NCBI GenBank assembly: GCA_014529385.2
Contig: CM043964.1
Location: 134,640,420 to 134,704,419, forward strand
Reading direction: 5' to 3'
Length of the DNA: 64,000 nt
Source: Adiantum capillus-veneris
Taxonomy: Eukaryota; Streptophyta; Polypodiopsida; Polypodiales; Pteridaceae
Each line of letters starts with the position of its first letter. Within the stretch, counting starts at the first letter, position 1. Below are positions 11,304 through 23,270 of the stretch, one piece after another. The position numbers were made by a program, and so were the translations under genes. The notes below the pieces were generated by a model. The model saw only the letters and a list, made by a program, of their open reading frames with translations, did no database searches and was not told the DNA's origin.

Positions 11304-13300
11304 TGTAGATTCCGTCCTCGGAAGCTATTGAGTTGAAGCTCGTTCGTCGAGGTGGAAGAGCATTTGAGATGAATGTCCTTAGCTTTCTTTAGTCACTGCA
11401 AAATCAAACAACATTGGCACAGTAATTGCATTCTCATGTAGAATTAAAGAGCATATGCAGTTATAGGCAGACAATGTGATTGGTAACAGAATCCCATTTG
11501 TCAGCAATAAAGATTAAATTGGAATATAATCAAATGCATAAACAGATGTAAAGGTAAAAAATTAAACAAGTCTAGGGTCGCTAATTTAATGGTCGAAAGG
11601 CACTAGAGATCGACTAATAATACCATGGGTAAGCTTCTCAATTTTCTCTCGTCAATTAAGTTGTTTAATCGTGAGAGCCAAGTATTTCATGTTCAAGGGC
11701 TGACTAAAGACTATACCTAGAAGACCTTGTAGTTAAGCTACGATAAAAGGAATTTCTCATGAAATCATCACCTGACTGATTACCTTTTCTTTGACCCCCC
11801 AAAGTCTTTTCACAGTGATTCAATTTTGATGTGTGTGCTTATTTTATATGCCTTGGGTTTTTTGCTTATCAAGGAAAAGCGCCCACACTGGGAACCTCTA
11901 GGGCTCTAGTACCATAGGCGATACATGTGAGTGAAGTACCAAATCAAGCTAAGATTTCTCTTCCAGTTTAAGATTTTACATTGTGGCACTTTGATTTTTT
12001 GTTTGTTCATTTTCAGCATTTTAATTTTGTAACTTTGGGGGGTCATATGACACTGTTACACCTCCCAAGGCTCATCACACTAGTAAACTCCCTTTATAAT
12101 ACTTAAGCTAAAGGTCAATAGGGACTAAGCCCACTAGAAAGCCCTAGTACATTTCACACAATGCTGCCTAAATCGGATTAAGAACCTAAGTAACCATTGA
12201 TTATTAGGAAGGCATTCCCCATGGTATTAAGAGAAGATCTCTAACACCTAACTTGGTCAATCTAGCTTAGTCGGATTTGCTTGATGTTTAAACCTAGACA
12301 AGTGATTATGACAAAAAATGACATTGAATTAAATGTTTGATACTAAGCAAATGTGCTAGATATTATGCTACCAATCACAATCAAAGCAGACAATCATAGA
12401 TGCAAAAAAGATAAGGGGCAATGCTAATGGACAAAAAACACATGTTTGTGTTGATGGTCGCGCTTGATTTGAAGAGTGAGTCGAGATTCCATGAAGGTCC
12501 AAATCCTAACAACAGCAACATGCTCCTGTACACACTAGGAAACACAAGGAATACCTCCAGGAGGCACATCAGTGGGAAAAGGTACCAACACTTATTGAAC
12601 ACAACAAAAAAAACATAAGGAACCCTAACCTAATTATTTGCACTCCCCTAGAGAGTCAAGGGAATAGGATATTGTAGAGATTGGGGGAAACCCTAAGGCT
12701 AAACCCCTATCCTCGTCGGGAGATAAACAAAGTCATCATCCATGAGACCATATGTGCCATCCGTGTAGTCATGTAAATCTTCTTCTTCATCATAGGTACC
12801 CATGTTTACTAAGAAGGTCACTAGACGCCTATAGTCATCTTGGTCAAAAGGGTAGGCTTGTGCAATGGGAGAAATGCTCTCTACTAAGTATGGATCAGAC
12901 GTGGTCAAGAGACGTATCAGCCATTCTAACTCCTCAAAATTCCTCTCACATGCTAGCGTACCTACCAAATCCCATTCACATGCAAGCACCGAAAAAACCA
13001 TGTGAAACATTTGTGAAAAGTAACGAGGGTACCTCTCACCCAAGCAAGAGTGGATGACTCTAGCGTACTAGCCATACCTGTACACGCAAATAGATGATGG
13101 TTAGAGTGCAAATATTACAAGGGTCGTGTTCTTCTGCATAATGTGTTTTTATGATTTTGTGCTATGTCTCTTGCTCTTTTACTTTTTTATCTTATTTTTG
13201 TGAGTGTAAGGATTTATATATACATTCCCTAAGATTGGAGATTAAGAATTCAGGGAGAAAGGTTGAGAGGGAAGCAAGTGAATGATGACTATCAGCAAAC
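11304..13300 (-). other. Element C: 3' noncoding region, no pol genes
   Basis: About 2 kb between the end of coding and the 3' LTR. I looked for reverse transcriptase, RNase H and integrase motifs on both strands and saw none. One open frame (12699-13043, minus) is listed separately. A second polypurine run lies at 13301-13315. Confidence 0.6.
12699..13043 (-). CDS. Unrecognised 114-aa open frame in the element C 3' region
   Basis: The frame starts MGERYPRYFSQMFHMVF and ends in an acidic stretch (YDEEEDLHDYTDG) before DDDFVYLPTRIGV. It has no signal peptide or zinc-binding pattern and no family I recognise. It lies in the element's otherwise noncoding 3' part on the element's sense strand, so it could be an accessory ORF. 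It could equally be chance. Confidence 0.3.
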   Translation of the reverse strand: MGERYPRYFSQMFHMVFSVLACEWDLVGTLACERNFEELEWLIRLLTTSDPYLVESISPIAQAYPFDQDDYRRLVTFLVNMGTYDEEEDLHDYTDGTYGLMDDDFVYLPTRIGV

Positions 13301-13315
13301 ACTCCCCCCTTCCTT
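13301..13315 (-). other. Second polypurine run, just after element C coding
   Basis: The minus strand reads AAGGAAGGGGGGAGT about 8 bases past the stop of the protease/tail frame and 2 kb before the LTR-adjacent tract. Element A has a similar run at 1111-1123. It could act as an internal plus-strand priming site or be a remnant of an older LTR boundary. Confidence 0.4.
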
Positions 13316-13322
13316 GGGTAGA

Positions 13323-14783
13323 TCATACCGTTTGAAATGAGCTTGTCACCCTTTGAAACCAATTGTTCCAGTTGGTAATAGGTGAGGATTTTTGCCAGTA
13401 GTTTTCTATTACCTTAGGTGCCTCGTCGAGTTGCAAGGGTGGTAAGGTACTCTCCCAGGATCGAACTTGAAGTGGTTCATCAGGTGATTCTTGAACACTG
13501 GGAGGTGTGGATTCCTTTGTAGCTTTATGGAGGTCCACTATTGTAGGTGGAGGCTGTGGAGAAGCTTTTACCTCTATGGATGCATTACATGAGGAGCTAG
13601 AAGCTTCATGGGACTCCCCCCTTTCTGAGCTAGGTGGAACAAATCGTTCTTTCTTTGGTACCCAAACTAGCTCTGGAGCGGGTGTGTAGCATTCTGTTAT
13701 TTTTTTCTTTCCGCGATCTTCAATTTGTTTTGGAGCTACAAGATTGGGCGCACATGGATCACATGGGTCAGGTGACAGGTAAGAAAACAATCCACGTTTT
13801 GGCACCCAGATTTGATCATTTCCTTGATAGTAGCCTTGGGCTTCCAATAGTCGTTTAGGAATCCACCGCCACGTTTCCTGAATTTTTTTGGTGCAAGTGG
13901 GACGTTTCTTACAAGGCTTCTGCTTTTTAGCCCTAGCTATGGTCGCTAAAGAAGCTTTAGGGACCCACTTGTATGTTTTCCTCATTATATTAGGATGAGT
14001 CTTGTTAGAAGTTATATGCATTGCTTGTAGCATATTTAACGGTACGGGCATTTCATCCCCCTCAGGTGTTACCCAGGTCGTCCCCCTGTTTCCCCAAGTG
14101 TCTATGGTTGCTGCTAGGTGGATCCAATCCACATTGTCCGACTCAATTGTCCCAGGTAGTACGTCCATATAAGGAGAATCTTCCCCAACATTAGTGTCCG
14201 CTTTACACGTGTAACAATACTGCAATGGGGCCGAGTGAATTGTGGTGTCAGATCTATGATCAATTATAAACCTATTTCCTAGAGGATGTGCTCGACCCGT
14301 CACAAGATCCACTCGAATGACAAAATCTTGGAACTGCAAGTAGACATGATTTTTAGACCAATCATGCACCATTTTTGCTTCCCTCATGAAAGGACGTCCT
14401 AAGATCATCTCCGATGTCATAGTGTGTTTGGAGAAATCCATAACAATGAAGGTAATCCTTATTTTATGTCCAAAGACCTTGATCTTGAGATCTTCTAGCA
14501 TCCCAATAGGTTTAACAATAGACCCATTGGCCATCTTCACTACTATGGTTGTGGTCGCAAGGTGAGGTCTTCCCATAGTTTCCCAGCAACTTTTAGTCAC
14601 AATGCTAACCCCAACGCCACCATCAAGGATTCCCTTCACAGTTAATCCCTTAGTAGTGATTGGTATGGTCGCATTGGATTCATCACCCTCAAAGTATTGT
14701 CCCAACTTGTTAACAGGTATTTCTATAACAAGGTTCTCATCTAGGTTGGGTTGTGGGTCTAAGTGTTCCTCCTCTATTGGCAT
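13323..14783 (-). pseudogene. Element C: protease-like domain with W-[IV]-P-K tail
   Basis: The 486-residue frame begins near the protease. The active-site loop reads GILDGGVGVSI at about residues 51-61, so the usual D-S/T-G is D-G-G here. EMILGRPFM follows about 75 residues later, as in A. The tail contains KWVPKAS, RWIPKRL, IWVPKRG and VWVPKKE, spaced 20-50 residues apart with basic spacers, then a proline/serine-rich end. The Gly in place of Ser/Thr would be expected to abolish or weaken catalysis, so the protease is probably dead in this copy. The upstream frame (14774-15223) overlaps in a different frame, which shows a frameshift near 14780. Confidence 0.8.
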
Positions 14784-15223
14784 CTCGCCAGTTCTCCATC
14801 CATCTGGGCAAATTGTGGTAGCCCAAACTTTAGTTCTCCATTGAGGAAGGCTCGAAGAGCTGAGACTAGCTCAGGGTCTTTATATAGTTTGGACATGATG
14901 GTGGTTCTGACTTCTGAAGACATGAAATCCATCAATTTGGCAATGTTTAACGGCACCTTTTGGGCTTCAGTCCCTTGACGTGGGGAAGATGGGATCTCCA
15001 TTTCTTCGATAGGGTCAAGTAGTCCCTCTGTAAACATTCTTTCCATCAAGAAGTGAGTACGCCCACTTTCCCATGACTTTAAGTCACTTTCTTCTTGGAT
15101 GACACTAGGTATGGCTAAGGGTCTACGGAATTGGTGAGGTTGTTGTTGTGTAGGGAACACAGTGTCTGTAATCTGAATCTGCTTAGGTGATGGTTCTAGA
15201 TCCCTTTGGGTATCTTCTACCAA
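14774..15223 (-). pseudogene. Element C: linker between zinc knuckles and protease
   Basis: 149 residues, hydrophilic and rich in Q, P and E. The central segment VPLNIAKLMDFMSSEV resembles the pre-protease part of A. The downstream protease frame is offset by a frameshift, and the upstream zinc-knuckle frame ends at 15325 in another frame. I see no named domain. Position and similarity make it part of the same polyprotein. Confidence 0.55.
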
Positions 15224-15324
15224 ACTCCTTGATTGCTTGACTCGCTCAATCTCCTATGTAGGGTTTGGATAAGTTCCCTTGGATCCCTGCCATTGTGGCT
15301 CATGAAGATCTTCCTTGGTGGTTT

Positions 15325-16443
15325 CTATCTTAGTGGTCGTTTTGGTCTCCATGGTTTTCCTGAATCAAAATCCTCTTCAACGTCATTCATATATACGGGG
15401 TCATCACCAGTCCCTATGTTGGTCTTTAAACTAGAGTCTGACTTCGCTGCTTTTTGCGATCTCTTCCTTCGTGTTTTCTTCTTTTTTTGAGATTGGGCAA
15501 TTGATGCCGTGTCTCTTTCCTCAAGAATATAATTTTGTTTTTGGAGCATCGATCGTGTGAGTACGTTTACTGGTACCACAGGTGTACCTTGTGATGGGTC
15601 CTCGGTAACTTCAATCAAGTTTAATGGCGTGATCTTCGGTGCATTTGGATTATTTGGACATTGGGCAATCAAATGATCTATGCCACATCGATTACACATG
15701 AGTATCGGCATTGTAGACGTGCTCGCTTGATTGGTTTGCGTTAGTGTGGCGTTCTTTTGTAGCCTAATAGGACACTCGGCTACACGATGTGGACCTCCAC
15801 ACTCATAGCATTGAAGAGGTTGTCTCTTAGCAGTGTAATTGATATTTTGGCCTCTTGCCGCAAGAGCAGCTACTTGATATACAGGTTTGACTTGTCCCCA
15901 ATAGTCCTCCATGTAGTATTGTGGACTTTCTTCAAGCACATCCATCCCATAGGCAATATTAGGATCTATATCTTCCTCACAGCCTTCCAAACAAGAAATA
16001 GATGACTCACAACCCACTTGATTCACAGAAGTGATTCTTGGATGTGGTGGTTGCGGTCCTAGCACTGGAGGTGATAAGGGTGTTGTTTGAACAACATTTT
16101 GGACCCTAGGGACCATGTGTTGTGTTGTTTGTTCAAGAGGTGGGGCCGACATCAATGCAGGCACTCGAGGTGTGTCTGTCCATGCTAAGGTTGGTCTATT
16201 GGCCATCGCACGCTTAAATACTATGCAATCCTTAGCTTGATGACCATACCTTCCACATGCATTGCAATTCCCATTGAATTTTACTCTAAAAGTAGGGCAT
16301 TCACTGGTACTATGCGGTCCATAGCATACTGAGCACCATTGTTGCTCCCTTCTTGGATACAGATGATTGTTCTTTGGAGTACGATTGTCTCTAAGACTCT
16401 CTTGAATAGCCTTGGTGAGATCTGCTAAAGTCATCTCAGACAT
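15325..16443 (-). pseudogene. Element C: nucleocapsid region with four zinc knuckles
   Basis: This 372-residue frame carries four CCHC motifs: residues 37-49 (CSVCYGPHSTSEC), 60-73 (CNACGRYGHQAKDC), 212-224 (CYECGGPHRVAEC) and 250-262 (CNRCGIDHLIAQC). Only the second has the standard C-x2-C-x4-H-x4-C spacing; the other three have x3 before the His. The C-terminus is lysine/arginine-rich. Such knuckles bind the element's RNA during packaging. A frameshift near 16480 separates it from the gag core upstream. Confidence 0.85.
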
Positions 16444-16667
16444 CTTTGGCTCCTTAGCAATAGGCTTAGGATCATAGGCTGATGCCCTGATGCTTCCGAA
16501 CTAATAGATTTAGTCTCAACAGACACTTTTTCTCCTTGAATCATTAAATTATCCTCCAATTGGATCGCATTGGTGGTGACTGCTTCCCAAGTGGTGATAC
16601 CTCTAATGACTAAGCCATTGTAGATATCCTCATGTCATAATCCCCTAATGAATCTATCAAGCAATTG

Positions 16668-18683
16668 TTATTTGTTGAAGCACTCATTTGGATTACAACG
16701 AGAATTCAAATGCTTCAAGCGACTTTTAAAGTCTCTCACCGACTCTCCTTCCTCTCGTTGGGCTTTTTGGAGCTGAGAGGCTACACCCCAAAGCACTCCC
16801 TCTCGTATGTATTCTTTCAAGAACAGTCTCCTAAGAGTAGGGTAATTCGTTTTTTCTTCCACCCTTAGGGTTCTATACCAATCCCCTACCTTTCCACTCA
16901 AGGTTAGGCTTAAAGCATTACTCTTATGCAGGTCATTGTGTTCTCCTAGAGAATCGCATATTTTTTCAAACACTTCGATATGCTTTCTCACATCCCCATC
17001 TCCACTAATTTTTTTTGTGTGAGCTTGGTTATTTGTACTGCCTTACTTCTAGGCTCTCTATCATGCGTGTTACGCATATTCTCAGCAATAGATCGATCGA
17101 TAGCTTGAGCAAATGTTGCCAAGTCACCTAAGTGAGCAGGCACCGTGGGTGGAGGTGCTCCAGAGACTACATGTGGAGTAGGTATCGGCATTGGGCTTGG
17201 CGTATAGAAAGCCCTTGGGTTCCACGTTGGGTACGATGTTGTGCCATGTGGTGGTCCAAAGTTCATATGTGTGGCCCTAAGCATAGCAGACGTCGGATGT
17301 GACATGCTAATGCTAGCCGGTATAGTCCCATGGAAATAAGAACTTGGGTGTTGTGGTTGTGGAGCATAGGAAGTTGAAACAATGGGAGGGGTAGGGACTA
17401 CATGAGTACAAGGACCCATGGGTGTATACGGTTGGTACACACTTGTAGATACTATTGTAGGCATTGAGCTACCATGTAGCAGTGCTTTACTAACAAATGA
17501 GGTCCATGGCGTGTTTCTCGGCATGCCCATCATTGGGGTAGGCATGGTAGCCATGGTGTCATCAAGGGAAATTTGAGCTAGACTTGGAAAGGTGAAGCTA
17601 TCACTTGTGGGCTCAGATTGCACTGAGACCCCTGGCGAAACAACATATGGGGGATCCATCGGACTTACCAAGGGAGTCTCCATTTGCGATAAGGTCGGTT
17701 GTTTAGCCTTCCCTGTATCCAATAATCTCATGAGACCCGTTGAAGGCATGTTGATCCCCTTGTTCTGTCTCTCTAACTCGATAACCCTATGGATGACCCC
17801 ACAAACTCTTTGTTGTTGATCCTCCACACTAGTAGCACCCATTGTGGATTGTAGGACATCTAACCAACCCACGTGATAGGTGTGACATGTGTATAGGTCG
17901 GTCAGAGTTTCCGTTTGTAGTTCGTACTCCCAGTTCTCATTTAAGAACACTCCATCTAGGATTGAGGTGCTAGGGGTGTCCTTTGAGCTAGATGCAATGT
18001 TGCTTTCTAGGGGTTGGCCCTTAGCAGTTGCTAAGTCAGGAGCACTCGATTGCTCTCTTAGCAAGGATATTGATATAGGGGCTTTCGCTTTTAACTCTCT
18101 TCGTTGCTCCTCCTTGCGTAAGCTCTCGACTTCCTTTTCCCTCACTGCAAGGATATATTGCTAAATCTCTTGCACTTTGGCAAGGCTTCTACCATTGGGT
18201 AATATGACCTCGGAGGGAAATAACTCTAAAGAGTCACGAGGTGCAAGGAATGAAGTATTCACGTGCACATTCTCTAACGGTATAGGGTCTACGTTGGTCA
18301 CTAATGGAGAATTTACTTCCCCAACCCCCCTCATTTACATCATTAGCTCCATGTTCAGAGCGAGTGGCTCTACTAAAGGTTTCCTTCAGGCGGCTAAGCA
18401 CGCTCGGCCCGGACCGCGGGCCCATGGCATGCATGTCTTGGCTTGAGCTATCAGGATTAGGCATTGGGAAACCCTCCATGACATCGTAGTCAGAGGAAGA
18501 GTCACTAGCCGCTATGTTCGGGTCTTGGTTTGTACTACCTTGGGTCCCCGCCGAGGGCCCGGAACCTAAAGTAGGTGGATATTGAGAACTCGCATAAGTC
18601 AAAATTTTCTCTAGTTGCTCTGTCTCTAGCACACGACTAGAGCGCAGATGCATGTGCCTTTGGCACCCTACAAGCGTCGACAA
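16668..18683 (-). pseudogene. Element C: gag N-terminal region and capsid core
   Basis: The segment 16668-16991 is the gag core (VGDWYRTLRVEE, FLKEYIREG, QREEGESVRDFKSRLKHL), typical of the plant retrotransposon gag family. Upstream, 16988-18145 encodes a long proline/threonine/methionine-rich region after a charged, probably coiled-coil start (EKEVESLRKEEQRRELK). The segment 18234-18683 supplies a serine-rich N-terminus. The pieces are in different frames. One shift falls at an A-run near 17010, another near 18190. After 16668 two in-frame stops occur (a TAA and a TGA), both explicable by C-to-T changes in CAA and CGA codons. Confidence 0.75.
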
Positions 18684-19422
18684 ATAACCTCGAAGGTTAA
18701 CCGCTTACCTTTTTTAAGCATCCGTTTCCACTCGTGTTTTTTGTGTTTTTAATGTTTGATTTTTTGATTAAAGTGTGTGATAGCTTGAAACGAGCATATC
18801 ACTTAGAGGGTCGCTGTGTGCTTTACAGCACAATTTTCGGGCATCTGAAGTTCTGTTGGTCCTCAAAAAATCGATTTTTAGCTACGTGTGAAGCTAAAAT
18901 TCGTAGTTTTAAAAGGCGACTGAGGCCTAGGCCTGAGCGTGAGCTTGGGCTTGGGCTTGGGATTGGGTCTGGGAGATATTCCCGATCCCGGTCCTACCTT
19001 TATTTTTATTTTATTTATTTTTAATTTTTTTTTTTTAAAGGATAAGGTCGCCGCGGCCTGCACGAGAGCACACACACACTCTATCTACCTACTTCTAACT
19101 AATACACCTACTGTTACACACTAACACACTCTATTGACTCTCACAAATCTACTTCCTACTTACTGTACACAGAAAACTAACAACCTTAATACACAGAGAA
19201 TAAACACAGTACCTTTGAAAACTCATTAACAAACAAAACTAACAACCTTAATAAACAGAGAATAAACACAGTACCTTTGAAAACTCCATTAACAAAAAAA
19301 ATACACAGTATAACACAAAATCCTTCTTCTCAACACACACACCCTCCTTCCTTACCTTTCGTACAATTGAAATTGCACCACAAAAGAAGCACAAAGTGCC
19401 ATTCAAGCTTAGTGTATGGCAT
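18684..19422 (-). other. Element C: 5' leader
   Basis: No coding is seen. It contains an approximately 62-bp direct tandem duplication (19173-19234 and 19235-19296, beginning AAAACTAACAACCTTAATA) and a run of GGGCTT-type repeats at 18940-18970. Confidence 0.65.
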
Positions 19423-19440
19423 TCCCCGGCAGCGGCGCCA
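19423..19440 (-). other. Element C primer-binding site (tRNA-Asp type)
   Basis: The minus strand reads TGGCGCCGCTGCCGGGGA, one mismatch from the tRNA-Asp 3' complement. It lies four bases from the 5' LTR end. Confidence 0.88.
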
Positions 19441-19444
19441 AAAA

Positions 19445-19678
19445 TGTGCGCGTACGTCGCACGTGTCAATGCAAGGAACTTGCTGATACACCGTGTGCGA
19501 GCCACAAATGGCTCCAAGCACACAACAAGCCTAAACTAGTAAGCTCAAAGATGACGATGGTGTGTCACTGACCGCTCTACGCTTCCTGTCATGAAGGATT
19601 CCTCGCCGTGAAGAAGAGAGAGACGCCACTACGCCGCGCTCAACCGCCCCACTGCCGTCGTGCCGCCACAATGCTTGA

Positions 19679-19772
<94 letters not shown>

Positions 19773-20090
19773 GCGCATACACACACACACACAAAGAGAT
19801 GAAGAAGAAGAAGATGGAGATGGAGCAAGAGCACTCTTTAATTGCACAAATGAGAGATTAAGTGAATTTTAGGTTTAGTTGACTTTTATATGAGCTCACC
19901 CCATTCACACTTGGGCGCCCATGCTTAGCCAACTAATCCCTTGAATGTTCCAGTTAGAGTGCGCCTCTCATCGGCGATCACTCTTACCCTTTTCCTATTG
20001 GACCGACAAGCCCGGTACCTGACTTTACCAAGTAAATAATACAACATGTGTTGTAGGTGATATGGTGTCCGTGAGCCGTGAGGGTTAACA
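19445..20090 (-). repeat. Element C 5' LTR
   Basis: It pairs with 10669-11288. A TATA box (minus) lies at 19883-19892. Downstream in the transcribed sense lie the mixed microsatellite (CT)n at 19682-19738 and (CA)n at 19738-19770 and 19779-19793, interrupted by GCGCGC. A few substitutions separate the LTRs, which points to a moderately recent insertion. Confidence 0.93.
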
Positions 20091-20580
20091 CAATGCGAAA
20101 GCTTAAAACAAGGAGAGTGTATTTTAGAGAGGGCGATTGAAGATAAGGATTATATCCCAGAACCATTTCTTGAAGAAGCATTAGAGCCACTAGAATGGGA
20201 ACACATTTTGGCTACTCTAGATGTGTGTGCTATTCAAGATGGTCCAACAACGAAGTTTTGTGATAAAGATGGCTTTGATGTCGTTCCTTACTTTGCAGTG
20301 AGTGTGATCCAGGAAAATGAAGAGAACCAGAAATCAACAAGTTCCCAAAAATGAAAAGCAAACAAAGGAGTGTGGTGAATCAGAAGACAAAGAAGAAGAC
20401 GAGTTATATGACTCGACAGAACACTTGGAGCTTCAAGACGATGCCGAGAATGGAAATCCGGACAACCCAATAGGTGACAAGAACAACATTTTAACTAATG
20501 CACAGTTTTATGATTGTCCATATCAAAAATCCAAGAACAACACTGCAACTAATGCATGGTTTAATGATTTTCAGTAGGCT
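20091..20580 (+). pseudogene. Element B: right half of the gag-protease fragment
   Basis: Resumes directly after the CAATG duplication. Translated pieces match the element A tail region: CDKDGFDVVPYFAVSVIQENEE, in A and B alike apart from a few changes, then TKECGESEDKEEDELYDS. Frame changes occur near 20310. The W-[IV]-P-K repeats of A are not seen before the frame ends at about 20577. A gag-protease element without pol is therefore the likely original form of B as well. Confidence 0.75.
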
Positions 20581-20761
20581 ATGAATAGAGGATACAAGCT
20601 ATGAGTTGAAAACGGATAGAAGTCTAACCCTAGCCAAAGATGCAATTTTTTTCAAATCTAAAGCCATGATAGCCATCTACATACCCTGTACGTCATGTAT
20701 ATGAGTTTTGGAGACAAATAGGGTTTGTCAAGCTTTAATTAAGTCATGTATCAATAAGTAG

Positions 20762-21416
<655 letters not shown>

Positions 21417-21469
21417 CGTACAAATGGTAGCGCAAACAAAAGTAAAAACGACAATAAAGATCACACCAA

Positions 21470-22342
21470 CATTGACAGTCGGTATGGCATAACTCACTTT
21501 TCGTACCAAAGTCTTATTTTTTGAGAGTTATGAAATGATACGGATTATGGTTAAAACATCATTTGCAATGAGTAGCTATTCTAATTGCAGAAGCTGGGGT
21601 CCGATGGCACTTCCAAATTGTAAATACAAAGTCATTCGACCCATTGAACTTTGTTTTAGGTTTGACCTATGGTAGCCTTAGTATATAAGGTACCTAGGTC
21701 ATTTTGTAAAGAGAACTTTATCATAATCAAGGTTTTGAGCTGTTGTCGACTATGTGTGAGAGAGAAAGAGAGAGTGTGTGTGAGCTTCATCTTGACACCA
21801 ATCCCTACTCGCTCATCACATTGGAGATTCAACTACACCATTGTGATAGGCTTGGAGAGAGCTATGCAACAATGCTAAGCATTCCGCGCAAAATGGAGCA
21901 CGTGCGCTAATGCATCTACGAGCTATCTGTGGTTGTAAGTGTATCAAATAATGTCCATTTTTTGCGTGCAAGTAGTCATTAGAATCATGGCGACATAAGC
22001 TACGCATAGGTACTCCTAGATTTCAGTTTTGGGAACTTTCAAAATTTTGCTATGTCTTCTTACGGGTTTTTTGCAGATGGGTTTGGAGTGAAGATTTTGA
22101 GTGTAAGGCTTTGGGACATGTGTATCCTAGTGAGGGGATGGTGTTCCTTAAGTTTCTTACGATTCTGGTATGATTTGGTGAGTTTCCTTCTGTTTGTGTA
22201 TATGTGGACTGGGTGGTGTAGTTGACAGCAGTGAGATTCCTGATTTTGGTTTAGTTGGCCTTCTAGAGTGTTGTATGTGTGGGATGGTGTCGGCCTGACA
22301 AGCTAAAGAGATTGCCTCCGTGCACCTATCGTGTCATCTATC
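21470..22342 (+). repeat. Element B 3' LTR, truncated
   Basis: Similar to the reverse complement of 8969-9925. Shared stretches include the TATA box (TATATAAGG at 21682-21690), AATACAAAG followed by CATTCGACCC, and CCTGACAAGCTAAAGAGATT. Similarity ends after CGTGTCATCT at 22342, before the expected CAACA end, so the 3' end was lost or replaced. The start is estimated by alignment to A. Confidence 0.7.
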
Positions 22343-22704
22343 AATATGCGCATGTCCTGTCATGTTCTATAGATGTTCTATAACAACGCCCACCAAGCAA
22401 GAGTAAAATGCTGCCATGTGGTAGTTTGATTGCGGCCAGAGGAATGCTCGGTTTTCTACTGGGAATTCAAAACAGGAAAAGAAGAAGATGAGATTGAATC
22501 ATTACGAATGAATAGGTACATGTCATGAAATTGTTATTCCATCAAAAAGAGAGTTACAAGAGTTGTACAAGGAGGGTTTGAAGCTCAGTTTTTTTTTTCT
22601 TTTGGCATGGATCGTGAGGTGGTTTGCAACATTGGTGGTTGGGATGGAGGGTTGGCTGCAAGTTTTTGTCGCCTCCGGGGCAAGGGAAAAGGGGGGAGGG
22701 GGGA
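22343..22704. other. Unassigned stretch between element B and the Helitron
   Basis: No gene recognised. The plus strand contains a short readable segment (EIVIPSKRELQELYKEG near 22530-22580) that could be a broken exon, but I cannot name it. The last 30 bases are G-rich. Confidence 0.35.
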
Positions 22705-22734
22705 GTAGGGACACAAAGGGGCTGAGGCCCCTTT
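22705..22734 (-). terminator. Putative Helitron 3' hairpin
   Basis: Arms AAAGGGGC (22715-22722) and GCCCCTTT (22727-22734) pair perfectly around a 4-nt loop, ten bases before the proposed end CTAC. Helitron 3' hairpins act as replication termination signals. This one lies just beyond the end of the Rep/helicase frame. Confidence 0.5.
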
Positions 22735-22744
22735 TAGGTGGTTT

Positions 22745-23270
22745 TTATTTTGGAAAGAGTATGCATATTGATGAGTGATCATAACAAAAGAAAAATCTTG
22801 TTGCGCACATAGAATTCAGTATTGGGTTTCTCATCCGGATATGGTCAAGGATCGGGTTGTAGATGGTTGTTATTTCTTGGATTGTTTGGGTGTAGTTGTT
22901 TTTGTAGAGAAAACCATGTGATTGTTTGTATTGGTTATTTTTTTCATCGATGTGAATGTTGAAGTCCCCAAAGATAATGCTCAAAATGTTGCTATCCATG
23001 GCTTCTAGCAAGGTTTGCAATTGTGAAAGCAATGACTGTATTGATGCCTTGGGTGATTTGTAGACAGAAAAATATTTGTTGCCCAACTTGATGCAAGTTT
23101 TGTGATACATTGATAGACCATACCCATTGTGATGGTGTATGTGTTGAAAGTTTGGTCCAAGCAAGTCTCTATAATTTTGTTGTTTTTTTCTTGCAAACAA
23201 AGGATTGTTGATGAGCTGAAGCTAAGATAAATTTTTAATGTGGTCAATGTGCTTTTAATTGGAGACCACA
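22745..23270 (-). pseudogene. Helitron: C-terminal endonuclease/exonuclease-like domain
   Basis: Pieces of the EEP (apurinic-endonuclease-like) fold are visible: IIFGDFNIHIDEKN near 22940, PILDHIRM near 22855 and CYDHSS near 22775. These correspond to the family's GDFN, DHI and SDH motifs in the right order. The serine of the last motif appears as Cys-Tyr-Asp-His, so it may be damaged. This domain follows the helicase directly, as in Helentron proteins, and was acquired from non-LTR elements in that lineage. Frames break near 23200. Confidence 0.75.

Larger units (their letters stand above)
10669..20090 (-). mobile_element. Complete LTR retrotransposon C, gag-protease only
   Basis: LTRs lie at 10669-11288 and 19445-20090, with a 5-bp target duplication CAATG at 10664-10668 and 20091-20095. 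The PBS is at 19423-19440 and a polypurine tract at 11289-11303, both for minus-strand orientation. The 8.2-kb interior encodes gag, four zinc knuckles, a protease-like domain and a W-[IV]-P-K tail, then 2 kb without recognisable pol. The element therefore depends on another element for reverse transcription and integration, like the TR-GAG class. Frameshifts and stops show this copy is inactive. Confidence 0.92.

Noticed and set aside
19531-19872. Similar open frames at the second CT/CA repeat
   Set aside because: Same reason; the tract is the LTR microsatellite of element C.
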